From the NCBI RefSeq assembly GCF_000801105.2, contig NW_026615412.1:1-64000 (forward strand): a DNA stretch of 64,000 nt, given 5' to 3'. Positions 1 to 9,949 of the stretch are shown piece by piece (positions within the stretch are counted from its first letter, which is position 1; every line of letters starts with the position of its first letter). The position numbers were made by a program, and so were the translations under genes. This DNA is from Raphanus sativus. Taxonomy: Eukaryota > Streptophyta > Magnoliopsida > Brassicales > Brassicaceae. The notes under the pieces are model-generated. The model worked only from the letters and a program-made list of their open reading frames with translations, had not been told where the DNA came from and ran no database searches.

Positions 1-143
1 AGCTACAATATTGAGCAAAGTGTTTCTATGTGAGAGACTAGGAAGCTTTTCTTCAGTTATTCCTGTCTAACAAAATTAGACCCAAAAGGTATTTATAAAT
101 TTTCGGTTCGGATCTTTGGATCCAGATTAAAATGTCCAGATCT

Positions 144-417
144 ATGTGAGACAAGTGATTCGTGACAAACACGCGCAAACAGAATCGCTTTTGGCGTACG
201 CGAGTGAGGATTGGACATCATCTCTTTAAACAACATTTGACTCGTAAATTAATATTTTAAACTAAAAAAAAATCTAAAAGCTTTGTTTGTGATGTGTGCC
301 GTGCCGACGGCGAATCGGTGTTTCTGTACTGTGCGCCAGTTAAAAAAGAGACACGCTCTAATCAACCCCGTGTGGTGTGGTCCGTTCATGTCCAACGTAC
401 GTCGCGAATCAGTCGAT
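144..417 (+). repeat. Block P: diverged relative of a block inside each unit
   Basis: Reads in the same direction as 11306-11575. The two share, in order, a core around CAGAATCGCTTTTGGCGTAC, the word CAACATTTGACTC, AAGCTTTGTTTGT, GACGGCGAATCGGTG and CCCGTGTGGT, with small indels between. It is richer in C and G than its surroundings and looks like former promoter or leader sequence, but no gene is attached that I recognise. Confidence 0.65.
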
Positions 418-640
418 ATACATTAGAAGCAGCGCTTTAGTAGTATTGAGTTTGTAATTGAAAGAATGTAATTTAGCTTGAGTTTGTGTTCGGTAGTCAC
501 TAGTCACAGCAAAGGAAGTGTCAACGCGTAGAACCTGCACTTTCTTTCGTGGAGAGTCCAGTCCGTTAAAAAGTACGTTAAACAGTTCATCCATTCATTC
601 ATTTATTTTACTTTTTTTTTTTGAAAAAATAAATAAATAT

Positions 641-705
641 GCATTAAGAAGGGCTTGAACTTGGGATATTATGGGGTCACATGATGGTTTTTACCATTAG
701 AACCA
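641..705 (-). mobile_element. tRNA-like SINE head remnant
   Basis: On the minus strand the segment holds a box A-like word (TGGTTCTAATGG) followed about 35 nt later by a box B-like word (AAGTTCAAGCCC). This is the order and spacing of an internal RNA polymerase III promoter, as in tRNA-derived SINEs of crucifers. No target duplication was found, and it is not a functional tRNA because no cloverleaf can be drawn. Confidence 0.4.
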
Positions 706-1162
706 CAGAAAAAATATTTCATTTATCTATTTTACTTTTGGTTTGTATTTTTATGAACCAACACACTTTTTTATATAAAAAAGAGCTGAACCTTAAATGT
801 AAGGGCACCTTTTGTTGGCTTGTATTTTTATGAACCAACACACTTTAAAAAAAAACATTGAACCTTAGTCATTTGTAAAGAATCAAAAATCTATTTCAAC
901 ATGACATGAGAAGCTGCAACGACGATTTTGGTACATGTATGAATGACTGTGGATGTTATAAAGAGATTATAGTTTTGCAGTAGAATTTCTAGTTTTTAGT
1001 TGCTAAAAGTGAAGAAAATAAATGGAGGATCATACGTACGTTGATTCACGATCCAAAACAACTAAAGAAAGAATACAAAAAAATATCCAAGACATATATA
1101 TCTTGAGAACAAGATAAAGGACAATAAAAAAAAAAAGAGCAAGCAGGTGATGAAGAACATAG

Positions 1163-2410
1163 TCAAAACAGTTTGGAGACCTCTATTAGACTCGAATCAA
1201 TCATCATGTTGGAGGTCTTTAAAGCATCATCGACTCGACCAGCATTGAGATATGAAGCGATCATTGTTTTGAAAATGGCAACGTCAGCGCCGCCGAAACC
1301 ACGACCAAGTGAAACAGCAAACAGAGACTCTGCTTCCGACAACATGCCGTTTTCGCAACACCTTGTGATAATGTATGTGTTATCTAAGAATTTGTTATTG
1401 GTTCTCGCCTTGTTGTAGGTCTCGATTGCCTGGCTACACCGACCAATATCAAAACACTCGTCCACCATTTTCTTAACCGTGCCAGAGTCTAAGCGTAGGC
1501 AACTTATCCCACTTTGACTTTGATCAAACATGTCATGGTACAGTGCCCAAGCATGAGTTTTTTTACCGTACTTGAGCAAAATTTTTAAAAGGGCGCTGCC
1601 AGTGTCTGAACGAACAGGGAGCTTGTTTGCTACCACACAACGCTCGTAGCACTTCATAGCTTCCATCTCTTTACCTTGCTTGAACCAGTACTCCATGAAT
1701 GTCGTCATGAGGAAAGCCACCTTTTGTTCATATTGTAAAGAGAGAGAATTAGGTTTATGCCAGGAAAGGGCAAAATCAGACCAATCAGACCAAGCCCGTT
1801 TGAACTCGTCCAAGACAAGATTGGCCTTGTCCAAATTCCCAATGTCCAAAAACCCTTGAATCAGATTGTTGAACGCCACGTGATCAGGCCGGTTGCTATA
1901 CGGGAATTTCTCGGCCTTAAGAAATGCTTTGGCTTGGTCCAGTCGACCGCATTGAACTAACCCTTTGGTCAAGACCCTGAGAGTATCCTCGTTTGGGTAA
2001 CCGCGGGATATGATGGATCGGTGGAAATCAAGAGCTTCGTCAACAAGACCTTGTTGAAAACGAGACTCGATGATGCAGTTGCAGCAGTTGTTGGTGGGTA
2101 TAAGCTTATGCTTGTTGAAGAAGAAATCGTAGAGATCGTACGCGTCCTTGTGCCTTTTATGCAGACACATGCTTCGGATGATTAATTCACATGTACTCTC
2201 CGTCGCTTCCCCTTTTATTCTACTGAATGCAGCCAAACGAGCGTACTCCGCCGCCGTGTCTAGGTCGCCAACGGAGGCGATGAGGTACCACACTCTGAAA
2301 CCTAGAGTGATTGGTCGGCAATCTGGATTTGACATTACGTCCTTGGCTCTTCTTGGCACCGCCGTCCTGTATGGCCGCCGACCAAGTATCACGCGGCGTA
2401 TCATAGACAT
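1163..2410 (-). CDS. PPR-A: P-type pentatricopeptide repeat protein (unit 1)
   Basis: Intronless frame of 415 residues. The body is a run of roughly 35-residue helical repeats: about 37-70, 72-105, 106-141, 142-176, 177-206, 232-267, 270-298, 308-336, 343-375 and 377-408. Repeat-typical words include GLVDEALDFHRSIISRG, LIQGFLDIGNLDKANLVLDE and MIASYLNAGRVDDAL. No E, DYW or SMR tail follows, so it is a short P-class PPR, a family that binds organelle RNA and helps its processing, stability or translation. The start MSMIRRVILGRRPYR is Arg-rich, lacks acidic residues and suits a mitochondrial presequence. The first Met aligns with the chosen start of PPR-B. It resembles, from memory, the short mitochondrial PPR proteins at Arabidopsis At3g60960/At3g60980; this was not checked. 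Its RNA target is unknown. Confidence 0.88.
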   Translation of the reverse strand: MSMIRRVILGRRPYRTAVPRRAKDVMSNPDCRPITLGFRVWYLIASVGDLDTAAEYARLAAFSRIKGEATESTCELIIRSMCLHKRHKDAYDLYDFFFNKHKLIPTNNCCNCIIESRFQQGLVDEALDFHRSIISRGYPNEDTLRVLTKGLVQCGRLDQAKAFLKAEKFPYSNRPDHVAFNNLIQGFLDIGNLDKANLVLDEFKRAWSDWSDFALSWHKPNSLSLQYEQKVAFLMTTFMEYWFKQGKEMEAMKCYERCVVANKLPVRSDTGSALLKILLKYGKKTHAWALYHDMFDQSQSGISCLRLDSGTVKKMVDECFDIGRCSQAIETYNKARTNNKFLDNTYIITRCCENGMLSEAESLFAVSLGRGFGGADVAIFKTMIASYLNAGRVDDALKTSNMMIDSSLIEVSKLF

Positions 2411-2993
2411 TACGTCCTCAGCAGGTTAGGGCTTTGGACGACGGCACTAATACATATATATATATATTAATAATAACAGGGACTCCACCAAAATCTTGCT
2501 CAGCAAGTTAAAAGAAAAAAGAGAAACTTTTTTTAAATACATAATTAATGTCCGAATCTAATTCTAGATATTATTAGCAAACTTTAATATTGGGGCTGAG
2601 CAAATTGCTGCCTCTACTCAAGCTCAAATCCGTGGTTGAGTTCTGACCTAACATTGATTCTCTCGTTTTCTTTATTTCGCTGCAAGTTTCAGAGACTTCT
2701 CTTTGACGTTCGTTGCTTTAATATTATATCTCTATTCATTTGATCCTTCCTGGCTACATTCGTGACATGATTCTTATAGTTAAAAGTTGATGTTAGTTTC
2801 ACTTGTAAACTCACTTTTGTTAAGAGTAATTATTTTGATTTGTCAATGAATGGTTGTTTACGTAGACAAAAAAAGAAGAGGAAAAAAGCATAGCAAAACT
2901 GAAAGATGAGTTGAGATGTGAGAAAAGTCAAGGATGACTAAATAAAATAAAATATAATTGTCTTAAAAAAAAAAAGGAATGCAAATTTTCTTT
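2411..2993 (-). promoter_or_regulatory. PPR-B to PPR-A spacer, PPR-A promoter region
   Basis: PPR-A is transcribed leftwards, so its promoter lies here, downstream of the PPR-B stop. A (TA)n run at about 2453-2467 sits some 45-57 bp upstream of the PPR-A start and can serve as a TATA element. The palindrome at 2495-2507 lies just above it. The remainder (about 2510-2990) is AT-rich with A-runs, and no other gene is seen. Confidence 0.45.
2495..2507. promoter_or_regulatory. Conserved 13-bp palindrome upstream of PPR-A (unit 1)
   Basis: CTTGCTCAGCAAG is a perfect inverted repeat around one central base, 85 bp upstream of the PPR-A start. The same 13 bases, with flanking CTCCA-CAAAAT context also kept, lie upstream of the paralogue PPR-B. 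It may be a binding site or merely inherited promoter sequence. Confidence 0.45.
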
Positions 2994-4214
2994 TTAGCTG
3001 GCTCGATGAATAGCAAGCTTTCTTAAATTTAAAATCTTCATCTTGTCCAACATCTTCATGGCATCATCGAGTCTCCCAACCTTAACATATCCATTGATCA
3101 TTGCTCTGAATGTTGAGACATCAGGTCCCAACGCCATCAATTCGTCGTCTATGTTATCAAGGTCGTAACACATGACAGCAAAGAATGTCTCTGCCTCGGA
3201 CATTTTTCCTTGTTCGCAGAGACAAGCAATGATGGTCCTATAACACGTCTTCCCGACACATTTGAAAGGGATAATAGTCTTTTCACTAAAAGACTTCAAC
3301 ATTATGCCGACAGTCTCGGAATCGCAGATTCCTTTAATCAATTCGAACAGTTCCCAAGCCTCTGTTTTCTTACCGTGCTCCACAAGAAGTTTCAAAACCC
3401 TGTTTCCAACAATGGGGTTCAGTAGTTCAGCCATATCCAAAACCGCCCAAATCTCCCGAGCTTCCTCATCTTTGCCTTGCTTGAACCAATACTCAATAAA
3501 AGAAACCTGAAAGAGTGCAATTGCCTTGTGATAGTCTCTCCATGGGAGTTTACTGTTGTTAGGTGATCCTTTCAGTTCCTCGAAGATTTGGCTAGCCTCT
3601 ACGAATCTCCCTACATCCAAAAACCCGCGAATGAGGATGTCGTAGACCATGAAATAACAACGCCCCATGGATCTCACTAAATCACAAGCTTCGTCGAGTC
3701 TTTTGGCATCAACCAAGGCTTTCGTGAGTATCACGTAAGTCTCCATCCCTGGAGACGAGCGTCCGTCCAGGACTAGGTGACGGTAAAGCTCAAGAGCCTT
3801 GTCGACACAACCTTGGTCGCAGTGTGCTTTCATGATGAGATTGCAAGAGAGCGTGTTTGGAACGGTTTGACATTCGTTGAAAAAGTAATTGAACATAGAG
3901 AGGGCTTCGTCGTACCGTTTGGCTTCGCACATGGCTCCGATTACGGAATTGCAGATGAAGACAGTGTCTCTGTTCGCACGTAATTCTTCAGAGACAGCCA
4001 GGCGCGAGATACTCGCGGCTTCGTCGAGATTAGACATCTCGATCATTGCCGATACTCTGTAGCGCAGAGAAATTGGGCGGTTATCAATGCAGTTATGGCT
4101 GTTTGGATCTATTTTTGGGAGTGACGATGGGTCTCTTCCCACTGGGTAAGGTACGTACAACTTAGAAACCTTTGATACGGTCGGATTTTTTACTACGCGG
4201 CGGAGGAGAGACAT
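2994..4214 (-). CDS. PPR-B: P-type pentatricopeptide repeat protein (unit 1)
   Basis: Intronless frame of 406 residues from the chosen start. The frame is open up to 4280, which would add 22 residues. I prefer the Met at 4214 because MSLLRRVVK then aligns with MSMIRRVIL of PPR-A, and because the shared palindrome falls 98 bp upstream, close to the 85 bp in PPR-A. The N-terminus is basic and Ser-rich, as expected for mitochondrial import. PPR-type repeats run from about residue 50 to the C-terminus, with words such as [53 protein letters not shown] and [20 protein letters not shown]. It is a diverged tandem paralogue of PPR-A (both have EYWFKQGK). No RNA-editing tail is present. Confidence 0.88.
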   Translation of the reverse strand: MSLLRRVVKNPTVSKVSKLYVPYPVGRDPSSLPKIDPNSHNCIDNRPISLRYRVSAMIEMSNLDEAASISRLAVSEELRANRDTVFICNSVIGAMCEAKRYDEALSMFNYFFNECQTVPNTLSCNLIMKAHCDQGCVDKALELYRHLVLDGRSSPGMETYVILTKALVDAKRLDEACDLVRSMGRCYFMVYDILIRGFLDVGRFVEASQIFEELKGSPNNSKLPWRDYHKAIALFQVSFIEYWFKQGKDEEAREIWAVLDMAELLNPIVGNRVLKLLVEHGKKTEAWELFELIKGICDSETVGIMLKSFSEKTIIPFKCVGKTCYRTIIACLCEQGKMSEAETFFAVMCYDLDNIDDELMALGPDVSTFRAMINGYVKVGRLDDAMKMLDKMKILNLRKLAIHRAS

Positions 4215-4311
4215 GGTCCAAGAGAGCTGGTGCCGAGGAGTTAGGGTTTTGATTATTAATTTATTTGATCCGGGAAACATCTACTGTCACACGTATTACT
4301 CCACAAAAAAT

Positions 4312-4324
4312 CTTGCTCAGCAAG
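4312..4324. promoter_or_regulatory. Conserved 13-bp palindrome upstream of PPR-B (unit 1)
   Basis: The same CTTGCTCAGCAAG as at PPR-A, here 98 bp above the preferred start. An AT-rich TATA-like stretch (about 4252-4265) lies between it and that start, the same order as at PPR-A. Confidence 0.45.
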
Positions 4325-5740
4325 TTTTTTTTTTTTTTCTAAAAAGAAAGTAAAACTTAGGTGATGATTTTGCACTAGATTTTAGTTTTTGGAAAAACAT
4401 GAATGATGATTTTAGATTTTTGTTTCTAGTTTTGATTTTTTTGCTTTTAGTTATAGAATAGATATTTTGTTATTAATAAGTTTAATTTTCATTTTATTAA
4501 TAGTAAAATATTTATTTGGTAAATAATAAAATATAAAATATTATTACCAAAATACACATGCTTATTTTAAAATAAAAAACAGCAAATACGAAATAATATA
4601 ATTCTATGTTTAAACATATACTACAAAAATAGTTTTATGCTTAAACATACATTTATATATATATATATATATATATACTTTAAATTAGAAATGTGTACAT
4701 ATGATATTTGCAGAAATACCTATATATAAAACTTTAAGTAAAATGTGCAAATATAATTCATTAACGGTTAACTATAAAAAATATTATGATGACAAAAATA
4801 AAAAAATATTATATGTGTAAAATTTAACAAAACATAACCACGTCATATAAATTTAGTATGATAGCAAGCAATCAATCAATTTAAAATATTGTTGCTCTTT
4901 CGTTGTTAGACTTTGGAATTTTTACTATTTTATTTTAATAAAGTTTATAGATTTTAATGGTGAGTAGATTCTTGCGAACGTAAATGGAAGAAATATAATC
5001 ATACAATAAGAATGAAGGAGTTGTCACTAAAATTTAAAAATTTCTAAAAATAAAAATATACAAAAGCCAACGCCAACTTCTTCCGTAAAACTAATATAAT
5101 CTATATTTTGGTTTTTTTACAAATTGAACAGTTATTTTTTGTCTCGTTAATTATGTTATTACAAATTCTGAAAAACATTGCATAGATGATATTAGAGCCG
5201 ACAATAATACATGTCTTGTGAGAATTTACACTTGACTCCATCATCCTGAATCGTCCTATGAAATCAATTCCTGACAGTAGTTCTTGCACCATACTGAAAA
5301 TTCTCTTGTAAGCTTTTTTCTCTAATCTTCTGCATAATTTGCCTTTTCCGGAAATTGAAATCCTCCTGTAGAAATTATGTTGCCTGAGATTCGAACCCCA
5401 GACATGGATACAGAAGCCTTTAAACCTTGATCAATAGACCACGGTATTTCCACGAACCGTTATTTCAAAAACTAGTTTTTAAAAAAAAAATTCTAAGAAA
5501 TCTATTTTCCATAATTCTAATTGGATAATAAAATAGTTTTTCAAAAACAAAAAACCAAAAACCATTTCAAAAACTACAAACAACCATCCTCTTTGTAATG
5601 GACTTAGCTACCCAGTCTCAACCCAACCCGAGAACCCTTGTTAACGTGGTTAGTTCTTCCAGAATTGATAGTTTTACTAAAAAAACTATTCTTCAAGTCA
5701 CACAAATCAAATCACGAAGATCCAAGTCCTGAAATTTGAC
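4325..5740. other. AT-rich spacer (unit 1)
   Basis: T-rich and A-rich runs, a (TA)n microsatellite at about 4650-4677 whose length varies between units, and a tRNA-like SINE remnant at about 5387-5445. Open frames here are short and have no family resemblance. No gene seen. Confidence 0.6.
5387..5445 (-). mobile_element. tRNA-like SINE head remnant (unit 1)
   Basis: On the minus strand a box A-like word (TGGTCTATTGATCA) is followed about 35 nt later by a near-consensus box B (GGTTCGAATCT). This is the internal promoter layout of a tRNA-derived SINE. The body probably continues leftwards, but its end is not visible. It is not a usable tRNA. Confidence 0.42.
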
Positions 5741-6221
5741 TTAGGGGGGTGTATTGAAACTATGATTTTAAAAGGTTTTAGAGTTGTTTTAAAATCTCCT
5801 GTTATTCAACTAAGGATTTTAAAAAATATTTTCAAATCACCTGTTATTAAACATGAAATTTGTCTAAAATCATTAGAAACACTCACAAATCTCCTGTTAT
5901 TCAATTAACCATTTACAAAACTTATATCAAATCCAATGTTATTGAAAGGTAAACATTATTTTGATAAAAAAGCTATGAATGGGATTTGGGGATACTTTGA
6001 GTTCATTTTTAGTTAAAAATGTCGCTGTGAAACTCCTACTTCTACATGTGTTATTTGGAGAGACTTCTAAATAAAAATAACACGACATCTATCCAAAGAC
6101 GAACAAGAAAATATTTACAAAAGACAACTGATGGCAGACTTATTGTCTCTCTGCAACTTCATTGGCAGATACAAAACTTTAATTTCAATCCAAACCCAGA
6201 TAACCTCTGATCACTTCATCC

Positions 6222-7056
6222 ATGGAGATCATCTCAAACCCCATAAAGCTTCTCCATTTTATCAATTATTGCTACTCTGTTCATCTTCTTCTTCCTCTGC
6301 TTTTCTCCCGCCATGGCTACTGATGAAGATGACATAAGATGCCTACGAGGAATCCAGACCTGATTCCTCTCTCACCGACCCTCAGAGAGTTCTCAAATTA
6401 TGAAATTTCGGCGGCGCGTCTTGTTGGAACAATCAAGAGAACATAGTCATCAATCTCGTGCTTTAAGACATGGGTTTATCTGGTCGGATCCCAGAGTCTT
6501 TTCAATATTATGGTAGCTTACAAAAGCTTGATCGATCTAGCAATCAATAGTCTGGTAACATTCCTCCAAAGCTATGTACTTGGTAACCGTTCTTGATGTC
6601 CCTTGATCTGTTTAATAATGAATTGGATGGTGAGATTCCTCCTAGTTTAGCTGAGTGTAGGTTCATGAACTCTTTGGTACGATCTGAGAATCAATTTTTT
6701 TTTCTTTTTTTTGATATTGCAGCTGGTGTGTTTGGAGTTTGATGGTATATACGAGAAAGAGAGTAGTTAAAAACGAAGGAGTTAATATCTTAGCGCAGAG
6801 ACTTAGCCATATGGTAGCGCAAGTCTCTTTGTTTAAGAAGCCTTTGGTTAAGGTTAAGCTTGGGGACTTGATGGCTGCAACTAATGGTTTCAGCTCTGAG
6901 AACATTATCTTTACAACTAAAACAGGAACAACGTATAAGCTGATTTTTCTTGATGGCTCAGCACTTGCAGTGAAGCACTTGAGTGAGTGTAAGCTTGGGG
7001 AGAAGGAGTTTCGGTATGAGATGAATCAGTTGTGGGAGCTGTGTAACCGTAACTTG
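6222..7056 (+). pseudogene. BIR2/BIR3-like LRR receptor (pseudo)kinase fragment (unit 1)
   Basis: Conceptual translation across frameshifts gives a signal-peptide-like hydrophobic start, then DEDDIRCLRGIQ (typical start of the BIR ectodomain), LTDPQR, GLSGRIPESFQYYGSLQKLD and LFNNELDGEIPPSLAECRF. The remaining leucine-rich repeats are missing and the text jumps to IAAGVFG, the start of the membrane segment. An open stretch from 6739 follows with VKVKLGDLMAATNGFSSENI, TGTTYK and DGSALAVKHLS, the first part of the kinase N-lobe with its VAIK-type lysine. It ends at LWELCNRNL, so the rest of the kinase domain is absent. Stops, frameshifts and the internal deletion rule out a working receptor. 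BIR proteins regulate the co-receptor BAK1 in immunity; that role cannot be kept here. Confidence 0.75.
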
Positions 7057-7057
7057 T

Positions 7058-7320
7058 TCAGAAGTTCTTCTTCTCAGTAGTAGCACCTCCACCAGACCTC
7101 ATGAACACTAGACATATCCTCCCTCTTCCTCTTAGCAACCTTAAGAGCCCTCTTTCTTTACCAACTTTGAGAAGCCTCAATGGTTTTCTCTCGTAAGGAG
7201 CAAATTCAGTTAGTTCCATTATCAATGATCTGATGAACCACATTGTCTTCCTCGTTTTCCCTTTGCGAGAGTTACGATACGGAGCAAACTCGTGTCTTGT
7301 AAACGATGTGTCATTTGTTC
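7058..7320 (-). pseudogene. Ribosomal protein eL36 pseudogene fragment (unit 1)
   Basis: Read on the minus strand across frames, the segment gives an NK.H start, EFAPYRNSRKGKTRKT, IRSLIMELTEFAPYER, LLKVGKE, RALKVAKRKREDMSSV and MRSGGGATTEKK. These match, in order, the conserved parts of plant eL36, a small 60S subunit protein of about 110 residues. At least two frameshifts are needed. About ten residues are missing at the place where the family has two similar AKRK words. It abuts the BIR fragment in opposite orientation and no poly(A) tract is visible, so retroposition is not proven. Confidence 0.72.
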
Positions 7321-7552
7321 AAAAAATAATGAAACAACATAGATTAATAATATCAAATGATCTAGAGTACTCTGAAATGTTTTTTTTTTGCTAATAAGTA
7401 CTCTGAAATTTAAGAGAAAATCTCACCCAAAATCTTTTTTCTCTTTTTAAATCATCCATATAAATGAGATTTAGTCCAAATCTCTTCAAACTCCAATATT
7501 TTTCCAAATCCACTTAAACTTTTAAAATCCATGATTCAATACACCCCCCTTA

Positions 7553-8506
7553 GAGTTCACTTTTGATTAATAATAGAAAAAATTGCCAATACATAACAAT
7601 TTGTCCATTTGTCATTATTTTTTTAAATTTTTTTAGACTCAGATGCCTCTTGTCAACCTTAAAAATTCATATCAATTATTATAACAGTCAGAAAAAATAA
7701 AAAATTATATAAAATGTACATAAACAAAAAACAGATCATATGAAAAATAATTTGGTTGACTAAATATCAGTAGAATACAATTTCATTTTTGATCTACGGA
7801 AAATAGAAAACAAAATCTACTGTCTACAAACATGTAGATAGTAGTTTCGATTAACTATATATATTTGTTGCTCGTAGACTCTGAAATTTAACTAGTGGTA
7901 ATTATTCTACCACCGCAGAATGAACCGGCTACAACTTTCTTTAAGATCTGAACTAAAGTATAATTCATGAACGAATGATTTCTATATATCCACTTACACA
8001 GAACCACAAAATCTGCCCATGTACCAATAATCTATGAAAATAATATTTTATTATCTACTAAAATACTATATCATACTACAGATGGATTACACAGTTTACC
8101 ATCATATTTACAATCTACGGTGATGCGATCCAGATCAGCAGATATGTCTCAACGAGGAGCTTAACGTAAGAACAAGCTAAGCAACTGATCATAACTTGGA
8201 TTAATGGGCATTTTATGGGCCTTATCGGTTTGATCCATGAAGTTCTAGACCGAGAGAAGCTAATGGACCTGATGCAGAACGTGGAGGCCTTATGCCCAAT
8301 AAAAAAAAATCAGTGTTTGGATTTATCCAAGAAGGATCCAACAAGAAAATACAAGTTATGGTCGAATAATATTTCAATCTGACGGCAATTCAGATACCGT
8401 CGACCATGCAAAAGGACACTACCAGCCGAAGAGTTACTTAAGACAAAATTGTTTAACTCTTGGTCAAGTCAAGAAGATTTATTTCTGGTCAAAATTTTGG
8501 GGCAAA
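7553..8506. other. AT-rich spacer (unit 1)
   Basis: No gene recognised. From about 8150 the base composition becomes less AT-rich and may include old retrotransposon sequence next to the solo LTR (for example the CTTGGTCAAGTCAAGAAG area), but no domain is readable. Confidence 0.5.
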
Positions 8507-9105
8507 TGATTGCAATTTGATAACAAAAATTTTGTGGCAAATCATTCATACACATAAGATCTAGATCACATCACCAAGGACTATGTCTACAGTTACTCAA
8601 CAAGAGATAAGTTCACATCCAAGTCCTCACCTTAGTTTCTTGAAGTGGTAGATCTGGATCTAGGAAATGGAAAAAAGATGGTCACCTCTCCGGATCTGAT
8701 CCATAAAGATTCACAAGAGGGAAGATGGGTTTACGTTCAGATCTGGTCATACCCAATGACTTAGAAGATTAGGGATCTAGATTACCTTAAGGTTCAGATC
8801 TGAGAAGGTTACAAGAAAAGGAATCAAGGAGGCGACGACTGGGGGCTCGGGATCGACGGCTCGGGCTGCACGCGGGGCGGTTGGTGAGCGGCGAACGGGC
8901 GGCGGCGGTCGGCGGCGGCGGGAGGCGGCGGCGGTCGGCGGCGGCGAGGTTCTGATCGGGCAGGGCTTCGCTTGCTGTCTCTCTTGTGATGAATCCCTAG
9001 GAATGATGTCCCTTTATAAGAAATGAGAGAGCTTTGGGGTAGGATTTTACTCACTTGGGCCTGCAGCTCTTGGGTTTCATTTTGGGCTGGGCCCGGGATG
9101 TTACA
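8507..9105 (-). mobile_element. Solo LTR (unit 1)
   Basis: Read on the minus strand it begins TGTAACATCCCGGGCC, the classic opening of crucifer LTRs, has a TATA element (CTTATAAAG, near 9012-9020) and ends in CA, giving a 599-bp TG...CA unit. CAAA lies on both sides (8503-8506 and 9106-9109), a plausible 4-bp target duplication. A GGC-rich tract (about 8896-8948) creates a spurious proline- and arginine-rich frame. No internal retrotransposon domains adjoin it, so it is a solo LTR left by recombination. Confidence 0.62.
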
Positions 9106-9949
9106 CAAATCTTCTTAACTATATCAAATTTTCATTCAAGTTTTTAGTAGCTTCTTTCCACCTTCCAGATGACTCCAAAAATCGATGTCGTTCCCATAAA
9201 ATTTACTTTTGTCTTGTAAAGACTCTCTCAAGTTCATTGTGCTTTGATTTGATATTTTGACTGAAAGGTATTTTTGTTTTACAACTATGATTGCACTACG
9301 AACTACAAAGTGATAGATTTTTATTTTGTTTCAAAAGAATTGTTTGAGAAAGGAACCAAAAAAAGTTCTGAAAATGGACTGCTTGTGGGAACTTAGGTTG
9401 CACATGGGGCTCAAGGTATGTACAAGTATCGGTGGCACTTGTCCCGTAGTTGTAAGCTTCAAGTTAAATTGGGCCTTAAAACAAATTTTGAGAGTATCCG
9501 GTGCAACGTGATAATTTACTATAAAGCCGCGGCTCTGTGTGCGCTATATTTCACCATAAAGCTCCGGTCAGTGAATCAATGATGGTAGGTTTGCTAATCA
9601 CTTGAAGGGATAATTATGTATAGTAATTATGAGTGTCGTATTACTCTTGCCTGTCTTACTAATCCTCTCTAATTTAGTGCATCCATTCTGAATATAAGTG
9701 TATAATTTAGAAAATTTATCATTCTAGCTCTCAAAAGATGTCCACTAACATAGTGTGATTCACATTAATAGATACAACACAAAAAAAATTCAATTCATAG
9801 TTTCAAAATGTCAAATAGTAATTATAAAAAAATGTCAAATAGTATTAAAAATATTGGAGCTAGGAAGTTGGAACTGTAAAATGCTCATCAATTATTTTCT
9901 TAGTAGTAATTGTTACTCTAGCACATGTGTAGAAGCACTTCTGATACCA
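9106..9949. other. Spacer without recognised gene (unit 1)
   Basis: Mixed-composition then AT-rich sequence. A short plus-strand frame near 9326-9511 has no family resemblance. Nothing else seen. Confidence 0.5.

Larger units (their letters stand above)
1..807. other. Single-copy left flank of the tandem array
   Basis: This stretch appears once; the joins between later units (at 23045/23046, 42962/42963 and 62895/62896) do not carry it. It holds no convincing gene. It contains a block at about 144-417 that recurs in diverged form inside every unit (11306-11575 in unit 1), a tRNA-like SINE remnant at about 641-705, and a short local duplication (about 743-776 against 820-853) beside the array edge. 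A 61-codon minus-strand open frame at 409-594 is not supported by anything else. Confidence 0.7.
5744..7549 (+). mobile_element. Non-autonomous PIF/Harbinger-like transposon with captured gene fragments (unit 1)
   Basis: The ends are imperfect terminal inverted repeats of about 35 bp: GGGGGGTGTATTGAA at the left and the complement of GGGGGGTGTATTGAA at the right, followed by related ATTTTAAAA words. They are flanked on both sides by the trinucleotide TTA (5741-5743 and 7550-7552). TTA target duplication with a G-run TIR is the signature of PIF/Harbinger elements. No transposase frame exists inside its 1,806 bp. Instead the interior holds a BIR-like receptor kinase pseudogene (plus) and an eL36 pseudogene (minus), which is the layout of a Pack-type, gene-capturing element. 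It was present before the array formed, since all units have it at the same place and length. Confidence 0.78.

Noticed and set aside
409..594. 61-codon minus-strand frame in the left flank
   Set aside because: Single copy, no recognisable family, partly overlaps the P block whose relative at 11306-11575 does not keep the frame.
1173..2429. Plus-strand open frames over PPR-A (for example 1173-1418, 1757-1960, 2148-2429) and their copies
   Set aside because: Antisense shadows of a clear minus-strand gene, with no family resemblance.
1163..4280. PPR-A/PPR-B as restorer-of-fertility (RFL/Rfo-type) genes
   Set aside because: They sit in a tandem PPR cluster, but they are short (about 410 residues) and lack the N-terminal words and long regular repeat run of Rfo-like proteins. 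No cytoplasmic male sterility link can be read from the sequence.
5387..5445. Functional tRNA gene
   Set aside because: Boxes A and B are recognisable but no acceptor stem or anticodon arm can be drawn; treated as a SINE remnant.
8824..9108. Proline- and arginine-rich 94-codon frame
   Set aside because: Created by the GGC-rich tract inside the solo LTR; length changes between units without selection for frame.
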